From the NCBI GenBank assembly GCA_025998295.1, contig BNVT01000085.1:1-5339 (forward strand): DNA of 5,339 bases, in the 5' to 3' direction. The notes beneath the pieces were generated by a model. It was not told the origin of the DNA, did no database searches, and saw only the letters and a list, made by a program, of their open reading frames with translations. This stretch comes from Endomicrobiia bacterium (GTDB lineage: Bacteria > Elusimicrobiota > Endomicrobiia > Endomicrobiales > Endomicrobiaceae). This document shows, in pieces, positions 1 through 5,111 of this stretch (the first letter of the stretch is position 1; the number at the start of each line of letters is the position of its first letter). The position numbers and the translations under genes were made by a program.

Positions 1-140
1 AGGAGGAAGAGAGGTGAGCAAAATAGTTTCGAAAGATAGATAAATAATAGCAAAAGACCTTTTGGACTGCGATTTAACTCCAAGTTGCAGGTATTTGTAA
101 TTCTAAAATTTAATACTTAAGTTGTGCAAGAGGTCTAATG
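1..140 (+). mobile_element. Right-hand end of a MITE-like element (partial copy)
   Basis: These bases repeat at 1709-1847 in the same orientation with about 6 mismatches and one single-base gap, roughly 95% identity. The segment ends in TGCAAGAGGTCTAATG (125-140), the terminal inverted repeat also seen at both ends of the complete copy at 1542-1847. The left part of this copy lies outside the window. It contains no transposase, so it would have to be moved by an enzyme encoded elsewhere. The similarity to the complete copy stops at 140, which marks a real element boundary. Confidence 0.75.
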
Positions 141-226
141 TTTTACCGCAATCAATAAACACATGAATTTTGTGTTTTTGTTGCAATAACTGATAGCAAA
201 ATAACGTAAGGAATGGGGGCAAGATT
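141..226. other. Spacer between MITE end and signal-peptide-like ORF
   Basis: This short AT-rich spacer carries a 7-bp inverted repeat, AAACACA at 157-163 and TGTGTTT at 171-177, followed by TTG. It could be a weak hairpin and is not a convincing terminator. I see no promoter close to consensus. A loose Shine-Dalgarno-like AAGGA at 208-212 lies 14 bases before the ATG at 227, farther than usual. Confidence 0.3.
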
Positions 227-313
227 ATGAAGCTGAACACAAGATTGGTTTTATTTCTCACATTATTCACCCTTAGTTTAAGCCGTGCGCTACAAAGAAC
301 GCTTTACTTGTAA
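227..313 (+). pseudogene. Signal-peptide-like leader ORF, probably frameshifted from the Ser-rich ORF
   Basis: This 28-codon ORF begins MKLNTRLVLFLTLFTLS and then reads LSRALQRTLYL before a TAA. Two basic residues near the start, a hydrophobic core of about 13 residues and a polar, small-residue end are the classic layout of a Sec signal peptide. The ORF is in frame 2, while the serine-rich ORF is in frame 1 and is open from 277. The two frames therefore overlap from 277 to 310. One lost base (or a -1 ribosomal slip) in that overlap would join leader and repeat protein into one secreted polypeptide. The layout is seen directly and the joined ancestral gene is inference. A chance hydrophobic ORF remains possible. 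Confidence 0.45.
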
Positions 314-345
314 ACAGAGGGACTGTTACTCCAGAACTATGTTTC

Positions 346-1320
346 GTGTGCCTTGACAATAAAAAAGATTATACAACATGCACGGGATACAAAAAATCAT
401 TACTATGTTCCGTTCAGCCTAGTAGTACTGGTCGTTGGTCAGCTCCTGAAGAACACGGGAATGGCTCGTTCAGTAGATCGTACAAGGGGCGGGGTTCAAG
501 TTCATCTCCATCAAACTTCTCAAGTAAATCGCCAATAATAAGTCCATCTCCATCAAACTTCTCAAGTAAATTGCCAATAATAAGTCCATCTCCATCAAAC
601 TTCTCATATAGATCGTACAAGGGGTGGGATTCAAGTTCATCTCCATCAAACTTCTCAAGTAAATCGCCAAGTTTAATAAATACATCTCCATCGAACTTCT
701 CATATAGATCGTACAAGGGGTGGGATTCAAGTTCATCTCCATCAAACTTCTCAAGTAGCTCGCCAAGTTTAATAAATCCATATCCTAGCTCGCCAAGGTC
801 AACAAGTCCATCTCCATCGAACTTGTCAAGTTTCGGTAGCAGAAGTACACACAGCGCAACGCCACCACCAAGGTCAACAAGTCCATCTCCATCGAACTTG
901 TCAAGTTTCGGTAGCAGAAGTACACACAGCGCAACGCCACCACCAAGGTCAACAAGTCCATCTCCATCGAACTTCTCAAGTAGCTCGCCAAGTTCAATAA
1001 ATCCATCTCCATCGAACTTCTCAAGTAGCTCGCCAAGTTCAATAAATCCATCTCCATCGAACTTCTCAAGTAGCTCGCCAAGTTCAATAAATCCATATCC
1101 TAGCTCGCCAAGGTCAACAAGTCCATCTCCATCGAGCTCCTCATTTAGCTCGTCAAGCCTATCGTCCTCGTCATCATTTCCATCGACCTTCTCAAGTAGT
1201 AGCTCGCCAAGTTCAACAAGTTCATCTCCATCGAGCTCCTCAAGTAGTAGCTCGACAAGTTCAACAAGTTCATCTCCATCGAACCTCTCTTCGACAAGTT
1301 CACCTTCAGTGGAAGAATAG
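346..1320 (+). CDS. Serine/proline-rich tandem-repeat protein, probably secreted, possibly a pseudogene
   Basis: No known family is recognised. The frame is open from 277 to the TAG at 1318-1320; the GTG at 346 is only the first usable start inside it, without a clear ribosome binding site. The first 40 or so codons are ordinary protein with several cysteines (codons at 286, 340, 349, 382 and 409) followed by SSTGRWSAPEEHGNG. The rest is almost wholly Ser, Pro, Asn, Phe and Thr: repeats such as PSPSNFSSSSPSSIN (15 residues), then two 25-residue units ending HSATPPP, then a nearly pure Ser tail ending SPSVEE. Repeat periods of 45, 75, 96 and 135 bp are all multiples of three, as expected if the frame is kept. 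A signal-peptide-like ORF lies just upstream in another frame, so a surface or secreted stalk-like protein is the likely origin. The minus strand is also open, which lowers confidence. Confidence 0.42.
   Translation: MCLDNKKDYTTCTGYKKSLLCSVQPSSTGRWSAPEEHGNGSFSRSYKGRGSSSSPSNFSSKSPIISPSPSNFSSKLPIISPSPSNFSYRSYKGWDSSSSPSNFSSKSPSLINTSPSNFSYRSYKGWDSSSSPSNFSSSSPSLINPYPSSPRSTSPSPSNLSSFGSRSTHSATPPPRSTSPSPSNLSSFGSRSTHSATPPPRSTSPSPSNFSSSSPSSINPSPSNFSSSSPSSINPSPSNFSSSSPSSINPYPSSPRSTSPSPSSSSFSSSSLSSSSSFPSTFSSSSSPSSTSSSPSSSSSSSSTSSTSSSPSNLSSTSSPSVEE
484..1312. repeat. Tandem-repeat (minisatellite) tract of 45-bp and 75-bp units
   Basis: The core motif is CCATCTCCATCRAACTTCTC, recurring throughout. The cleanest blocks are two identical 75-bp units at 796-870 and 871-945 with a third started at 946, and three 45-bp units beginning at 961, 1006 and 1051. 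A longer unit carrying GATCGTACAAGGGG occurs at 476, 611 and 707, spaced 135 and 96 bp. From about 1140 the repeats degrade into short TCAAGTAGTAGCTCG-like runs. All periods divide by three. Such tracts gain and lose units by slippage or unequal recombination, so copy number probably varies between strains. Confidence 0.85.
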
Positions 1321-1541
1321 TAGACAAGATAAGGCAGATAATCCAAAGTTTGAAAATATAAGGTAAAAGTATTTGAAACCGAGTATTGTAGGCAAGAAGG
1401 GATAAAGGGGTAATAATAAAGAAGGTAAAATGTTTTATCATAGATGGATGGGAGAGATAAGATACACTGAGAAAGGAGAAGGAAGAAAGAAGGAAGCGAT
1501 GCGGTGATATTAAAAGAAGAAGGCATAAAGAGGTATTTTTA
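1321..1541. other. Purine-rich non-coding spacer after the Ser-rich ORF
   Basis: The plus strand is strongly purine-rich (runs such as GAGAAAGGAGAAGGAAGAAAG near 1471-1491) and has frequent stops on the plus strand. The complementary strand is open simply because pyrimidine-rich DNA lacks stop codons. I see no terminator, RNA gene or recognisable remnant here. The spacer ends exactly at the left terminal repeat of the complete MITE. Confidence 0.5.
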
Positions 1542-1847
1542 CATTAGACCTCTTGCATAACTAACACATAAAAGTACAATAGAAGTACTATGAAACAAAA
1601 AAGAAAGCAGTTAGGTCAGATGTAATGGATTTAGTATTAATGGGAGTAAAGAAAGGGACATTTAATAAAAGAGTCAAGGATAACAAGGAGAGAAGAGAAG
1701 AAAAGAAAAGGAGGAAGAGAGGTGAGCAAAATAGTCTCGAAAGATAGATAAATAATAGCAAAAGACACTTTGGACTGCGATTTAACTCCAAGTTGCAGGT
1801 ATTTGTAATTCTAAAATTTCATGCTTAGTTGTGCAAGGGGTCTAATG
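1542..1847. mobile_element. Complete 306-bp MITE-like element
   Basis: The left end reads CATTAGACCTCTTGCATAAC (1542-1561). The right end, read on the opposite strand, is CATTAGACCCCTTGCACAAC (1847-1828). Extended to 23 bp the arms match at 21 positions. The right 139 bp recur at 1-140, so this is a dispersed repeat family. The interior has no transposase, only a 40-codon Lys/Arg-rich open stretch (1625-1747) of doubtful meaning and a small hairpin, AGTAC/GTACT. The ends resemble my memory of IS5-group ends (GACC...TTGCA), so an IS5-like transposase may drive it; that link is inference. No clear target duplication is visible, although a TA sits at both borders if the element is taken to start at GACC. 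Confidence 0.75.
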
Positions 1848-1849
1848 AA

Positions 1850-1903
1850 TCTCCGCCCAAAGCAAGACGCGCGGTATCAGCAGCAGAAATTGAAGAGCTG
1901 TAA
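1850..1903 (+). pseudogene. Possible 3' fragment of an unidentified gene at the MITE border
   Basis: Directly after the MITE the composition changes to GC-rich. One plus frame reads SPPKARRAVSAAEIEEL and then TAA (1901-1903). The reading looks like the end of a genuine soluble protein and quite unlike the AT-rich surroundings. No start or upstream part is present, because the MITE lies immediately 5'. The MITE may have inserted into, or been joined to, a gene whose 5' part is lost. I do not recognise the protein, and a chance reading of 17 codons is possible. Confidence 0.25.
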
Positions 1904-1959
1904 TTGTTCTTGCTCAAACTCTATGTTCGTAGCGTTATTTTAATTTCTTTTGTTATTTG

Positions 1960-2088
1960 AATTAGGCTATTACAACGCTCTAAATTCCAAATATAGCTTT
2001 TCTATGCTTTTTTGGGTATTACAAATGATAGTGTATCTTATATGCACTATGCTGTCTGTTCTTTTTTGAGCGTTTCCATAGCCTAATT
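1960..2088. repeat. 129-bp inverted-repeat element (second MITE-like or structured element)
   Basis: AATTAGGCTATTACAACGCT at 1960-1979 is mirrored on the opposite strand by AATTAGGCTATGGAAACGCT (2088-2069); 17 of 20 positions match. The 89-bp interior holds another inverted repeat, ATAGTG (2028-2033) with CACTAT (2045-2050), and a small ATAG/CTAT hairpin near 1993-2004. There is no coding frame of note. The size and terminal repeats suit a small non-autonomous element unrelated to the MITE at 1542, but a fold-back RNA is an alternative. No target duplication is evident. Confidence 0.5.
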
Positions 2089-2107
2089 GTACTACTTTGA
2101 GTGGTTA

Positions 2108-2127
2108 CCCCGCAGCAAGCTGCGGGG
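2108..2127. repeat. GC-rich perfect hairpin, REP-like
   Basis: CCCCGCAG at 2108-2115 and CTGCGGGG at 2120-2127 form a perfect 8-bp stem with a CAAG tetraloop, the strongest GC island in an AT-rich stretch. No T-run follows on either strand, so it is not a standard intrinsic terminator, although it could slow polymerase or protect the 3' end of an mRNA from kdsB about 200 bases away. Hairpins of this CCCCGCAG/CTGCGGGG type are common around insertion-sequence ends and in REP-type repeats. It directly abuts the IS3-family remnant that starts near 2140. Confidence 0.6.
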
Positions 2128-2139
2128 GTTATAGCTTAA

Positions 2140-2329
2140 CAATTAAATTTTATACGACCAGTAAGCCTATAGAAAACGGATACATAGAAAGTTTTAACGG
2201 TAAACTAAGAGGTAATGTCTAAAAGAAACAGACTTATGTCACTTAAAAGAAGCAAAAGAAATAATAGAATTATGGCGTAAAGATTACAGCGTGTGGGGCT
2301 TTGTTGAAGTCAACTGTTACCCTGAATAG
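2140..2329 (+). pseudogene. Decayed C-terminal end of an IS3-family transposase (OrfB)
   Basis: Three frames must be joined. QLNFIRP is read at 2140-2160, KPIENGYIESFNGKLRGN at 2163-2216 after an apparent one-base loss in the Gly codon, then CLKETDLCHLKEAKEIIE and LWRKDY from 2216 to about 2287. The series FIRPGKPxENGYIESFNGKLRxECL...LKEAKEIIExWRxDYN is the highly conserved end of the IS3-family DDE integrase core, with the final catalytic Glu being the E of the YIESFNG motif. Beyond DYS the usual RPHSSLGYLTP segment is unrecognisable, and the frame ends with TAG at 2327-2329. Nothing of the rest of the transposase is present upstream. It is dead and was probably truncated long ago. It converges tail to tail with kdsB, three bases apart. 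Confidence 0.85.
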
Positions 2330-2332
2330 TTA

Positions 2333-3061
2333 CTAGTTGGCTATGTATTTCCCGACTTTCAAAACATCATCAGGCCTATCAACACCAACGGAATCATGCT
2401 TTGTAATAACAACTTTTATCTTTTTACCGTTTTCCAAAGCTCTTAGTTGTTCAAGATTTTCAGCTTTTTCTAAAGCAGACACTTTGCTTTTTGAAAACTC
2501 TAGCAAAAACTTCCTTTTATACCCATATACACCCATATGCTTATAGTATTTGATTTTCGCATTATCTCTATTATACGGAATTGCAAATCTTGAAAAGTAC
2601 AACGCACATCCGTTTCTATCAAAAATAACTTTTACAACATTGGGATCTTTAATAACAGATTTTTCTGTCACCGGAAAAGCCGCAGTTATATATTCTAAAG
2701 ACTTTTCCTTTTTAAGTGAACATGCTAGAGTATCTATAAGCTTGGGATCTATCAAAGGTTCATCTCCCTGAACATTAATAAAAATTCCGTAATTTTTTAA
2801 AAATTTTAACGCTGTAAAAGCGATCCTGTCCGTACCACTTCTACATGTTTTTGAAGTCATAAAAACATTAAACCCTAGCTTTTTTACGGTATCGTAAATG
2901 CGTCTATCATCCGTAGCAACAGCAACAAAATCAACCTCTTTGCAATGGTTAACTCTCTCTACCGTATGCTGTATAAGAGGCTTGCCTTTTATTAACGCCA
3001 AAGGTTTGCCGGGAAAACGACTTGATCCATATCTTGAGGGTATAACCACAGCTGTTTTCAT
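2333..3061 (-). CDS. kdsB: 3-deoxy-manno-octulosonate cytidylyltransferase (CMP-Kdo synthetase)
   Basis: The cytoplasmic enzyme joins Kdo to CTP, giving CMP-Kdo and pyrophosphate, the activated sugar that Kdo transferase adds to lipid A. At 242 residues it is close to the usual 245-250. Family landmarks are all in order: PSRYGSSRFPGKPL (8-21), the nucleotide-binding loop with Lys19; ATDD (49-52); SGTDRIA (75-81); NVQGDEPLI (96-104), with the metal-binding Asp100; YFSRFAIPY (155-163); KHMGVYGY (174-181); ENLEQLRALE (201-210); and GVDRPDD (226-232), with the second metal Asp228. The gene therefore looks intact. Its ATG overlaps the kinase stop as ATGA (3061-3058) with no strong Shine-Dalgarno of its own, which suggests translational coupling. 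It is the last gene of the operon and ends with TAG; no clear terminator follows. Confidence 0.96.
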   Translation of the reverse strand: MKTAVVIPSRYGSSRFPGKPLALIKGKPLIQHTVERVNHCKEVDFVAVATDDRRIYDTVKKLGFNVFMTSKTCRSGTDRIAFTALKFLKNYGIFINVQGDEPLIDPKLIDTLACSLKKEKSLEYITAAFPVTEKSVIKDPNVVKVIFDRNGCALYFSRFAIPYNRDNAKIKYYKHMGVYGYKRKFLLEFSKSKVSALEKAENLEQLRALENGKKIKVVITKHDSVGVDRPDDVLKVGKYIAN

Positions 3062-4041
3062 TCTTTATAAAAATCCGTTATAACTTTCGCAAGCTCCTGA
3101 GGACTTGTTGTAGCAGTACCGATCTTTCCTACAACTATACCTGCAGCAAAATTTGCGACTTCCGCTGCGCTTAGCAAATCAGCCTTTGCTGCCAACGCTA
3201 AGGTCATAGTAGAAATAACAGTATCTCCAGCGCCGGTCACATCATAAACTTCCTTTGCTCTTGCGGGAATATTCGTAATTTTATTATTGGGTTCAATAAG
3301 AATCATGCCTTTTTCACCGCGCGTAATAAGAACAGAATCTGAATCTAAAGTCTTAAGAATTCTTTTACCAAGAGTTGCAATATCTTCAGTGGTTTCTATA
3401 TTCTTTGCGTTCATGCCTTTGATTGCTTCTTCTTCATTAGGCGTCATTGTTGTGATTTTTTTGTACTTTCTGAAATTATATATCTTAGGATCTACCATAA
3501 CAGGAATTTCATATTTTCTTGCAAGAAAAATCGTTTTCTTTAGAACCACCGGACATACAACGCCTTTTCCATAATCTGAAATTATAACCGCATTTACTGT
3601 CGATATTAGTTTTTCTATATTTGCTACGATTTTCGATTCGATACGACGTTCAAATAACTTTTTAACTTCTTTATCTATTCTCACAATCTGCTGATTTATG
3701 GCAATAATTCTAGTTTTTATAATCGTAGGTCTTTGAGGGTCATAAACCAAATAATCAGTATTAATTCCTTTTTCTTTAAATATCTCAATCAATGACTTTC
3801 CAACAATATCTTCCCCTATCGCACTCACAATAAAGGCTTTACCGCCTAAAGATGTTATATTATTTGCAACATTTGCCGCTCCTCCAAGAGTTTCTGTTTC
3901 TCTTGTAACCTCTACAATAGGAACGGGCGCTTCAGGAGAAATTCTCTTCACTTTTCCCCATATAAACTTATCTACCATTGTATCGCCTACAACTAAAATA
4001 GTTTGCTTTTTAAACGAAGACACAAATTTTAATAAGTTCAT
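3058..4041 (-). CDS. rfaE1: D-glycero-beta-D-manno-heptose-7-phosphate kinase (single-domain, PfkB family)
   Basis: The kinase uses ATP to turn D-glycero-beta-D-manno-heptose 7-phosphate into the 1,7-bisphosphate in ADP-heptose synthesis. The 327 residues cover only the ribokinase-like domain that forms the N-terminal half of the bifunctional E. coli HldE (about 477 residues). Visible motifs are VVGDTMVDKFIWGKVKRISPEAPVPI (18-42, first half typical of HldE), GGAANVANN (53-61), ISDYGKGV (154-161), TPNEEEA (200-206), TRGEKGM (240-246) and the PfkB signature DVTGAGDT (267-274) with catalytic Asp273. The cytidylyltransferase-like domain is missing, so a separate HldC (rfaE2) must complete the pathway; none lies here. 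The start lies 43 bases after the hldD stop, with a weak GGAA Shine-Dalgarno about 7 bases upstream. The stop overlaps the kdsB start by four bases. The gene looks intact. Confidence 0.94.
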   Translation of the reverse strand: MNLLKFVSSFKKQTILVVGDTMVDKFIWGKVKRISPEAPVPIVEVTRETETLGGAANVANNITSLGGKAFIVSAIGEDIVGKSLIEIFKEKGINTDYLVYDPQRPTIIKTRIIAINQQIVRIDKEVKKLFERRIESKIVANIEKLISTVNAVIISDYGKGVVCPVVLKKTIFLARKYEIPVMVDPKIYNFRKYKKITTMTPNEEEAIKGMNAKNIETTEDIATLGKRILKTLDSDSVLITRGEKGMILIEPNNKITNIPARAKEVYDVTGAGDTVISTMTLALAAKADLLSAAEVANFAAGIVVGKIGTATTSPQELAKVITDFYKE

Positions 4042-4084
4042 AATTATTCCAAAAGATTACATGGTTTTCGATAGTTTTGACATT

Positions 4085-5047
4085 TTATAAATAAGATTTA
4101 TTTTTTAAATAGTAGCAGTAATCTTTAACAGAATCTTCAAGCTCTATAAACGGTTTATCATACCCTATACCTTTAAGATTATCCATTTTTGCCTCAGTAA
4201 AATATTGGTATTTAGACTTTAGAGAGTCAGGCATATCGATATATTCCATGTTTACTTTTTTACCCGCAACAATAAACATTGATTTTGCTATGTCGTTCCA
4301 TGTTCTTGATTTACCAGTACCCAAATTAAATATACCTGTCTTTGATGGATTTTTAAGCAAAAACCACAACACATTAACAACGTCTTTTATATACACAAAA
4401 TCTCTGCGCTGCGCACCGTCAGGATAATTTGTATTGTAGGACTTGAATAGTTTTATAATACCTTTATCCAAAACATCGTCAAAATTTTTACAAATCATGC
4501 TGCACATATCGCCTTTATGGTACTCATTTGGACCAAAAACATTAAAGAACTTTACACCTGTTGCCCTATCCGTATAATTATTATTTAAAAGCCACAAATC
4601 AAACATGTGCTTAGAAAAGCCATACATATTCAGAGGCGACAAATTTCTTATTTTTGATATATCGTCATCATAGCCGAGCTCGCCATTGCCGTATGTTGCC
4701 GCTGAAGATGCGTAGACAAAAGGAACTCTCAACTCAAAAGCCCATAAAGCAAGAACTTTGGAGTATTCATAATTATTCTTTATGTAATAATCTGCATCTG
4801 AAAGAGCTGTAGAACTACATGCGCCTAAATGCACGATGGCTTGAGGTTTTTGGGCTTGTCTGCTTATAACTGTATTAAAAAAATCATTTTTCTGTATATA
4901 ATCGTAATAGTTTTTACCTATCAGGTTTTTCCACTTTTCACTATTATCAAGATGATCGACAACCAAAATATCTTTTACACCTTCTTGATTCAGTTTCCAC
5001 AAGAAACAGCTACCTATAAAACCTGCACCACCGGTTAGTATTATCAC
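4085..5047 (-). CDS. hldD: ADP-L-glycero-D-manno-heptose 6-epimerase
   Basis: The enzyme inverts C6 of ADP-D-glycero-D-manno-heptose to give ADP-L-glycero-D-manno-heptose, the donor for inner-core heptosyltransferases. It is a cytoplasmic short-chain-dehydrogenase-type, NADP-binding protein of 320 residues; E. coli HldD has 310. The Rossmann motif TGGAGFIG lies at 5-12, GACSST at 75-80, the catalytic Ser region SSAATYG at 114-120 and the YxxxK pair as YGFSK (Tyr142, Lys146). NVFGPNEYHKG (169-179) contains Lys178, matching the second catalytic lysine of the family, followed by RRDFVYIKDV (214-223) and FNLGTGKSRTWND (240-252). These HldD-specific motifs separate it from general sugar epimerases. 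The start is GTG at 5047, supported by AGAAGAGG five bases upstream and by the glycine loop sitting at the usual distance. It is the first gene of the operon. Confidence 0.95.
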   Translation of the reverse strand: MIILTGGAGFIGSCFLWKLNQEGVKDILVVDHLDNSEKWKNLIGKNYYDYIQKNDFFNTVISRQAQKPQAIVHLGACSSTALSDADYYIKNNYEYSKVLALWAFELRVPFVYASSAATYGNGELGYDDDISKIRNLSPLNMYGFSKHMFDLWLLNNNYTDRATGVKFFNVFGPNEYHKGDMCSMICKNFDDVLDKGIIKLFKSYNTNYPDGAQRRDFVYIKDVVNVLWFLLKNPSKTGIFNLGTGKSRTWNDIAKSMFIVAGKKVNMEYIDMPDSLKSKYQYFTEAKMDNLKGIGYDKPFIELEDSVKDYCYYLKNKSYL

Positions 5048-5052
5048 AAAAA

Positions 5053-5060
5053 CCTCTTCT
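5053..5060 (-). promoter_or_regulatory. Ribosome binding site deciding the GTG start of hldD
   Basis: The minus strand reads AGAAGAGG followed by TTTTT and then GTG. This good Shine-Dalgarno with five-base spacing fixes the GTG start, since no ATG is available near the Rossmann loop. Confidence 0.75.
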
Positions 5061-5081
5061 GATTTTAAAACTACGAGGTAT

Positions 5082-5111
5082 ATTGTACAAAAAGATATTT
5101 TGCACTGTCAA
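5082..5111 (-). promoter_or_regulatory. Sigma70-type promoter for the hldD-rfaE1-kdsB operon
   Basis: On the minus strand there is a perfect -35 box TTGACA (5111-5106), an 18-base spacer and a -10 box TACAAT (5087-5082), five of six to consensus. Transcription would start near 5075 and leave a leader of about 28 bases with the Shine-Dalgarno inside it. The short leader argues against a riboswitch. No operator is obvious. Confidence 0.75.

Noticed and set aside
157..177. Intrinsic terminator before the leader ORF
   Set aside because: Only a 7-bp AT-rich stem with a short T-run; too weak, and no upstream gene in the window needs it.
353..538. Plus-strand 61-codon ORF in the leader's frame
   Set aside because: It lies beyond the stop of the leader ORF, overlaps the Ser-rich frame and loses any protein-like character where the repeats begin.
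470..1096. Two 103-codon minus-strand ORFs through the repeats
   Set aside because: They are a further open frame of the same 45-bp and 75-bp repeats, which happen to lack stops in several frames; there is no start context, and the translations merely repeat MDLLNLASYLRSS-type units.
484..1312. CRISPR array
   Set aside because: The repeats are contiguous variants without unique spacers, and they keep a reading frame.
1588..1791. 67-codon minus-strand ORF inside the MITE
   Set aside because: It is the pyrimidine-rich complement of a purine-rich strand, so it lacks stops by composition; the Leu/Ser/Phe-rich translation is typical of that artefact.
2108..2127. Rho-independent terminator for kdsB
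   Set aside because: The stem is strong but no T-run follows on either strand, and it lies about 200 bases past the kdsB stop with an IS remnant between.
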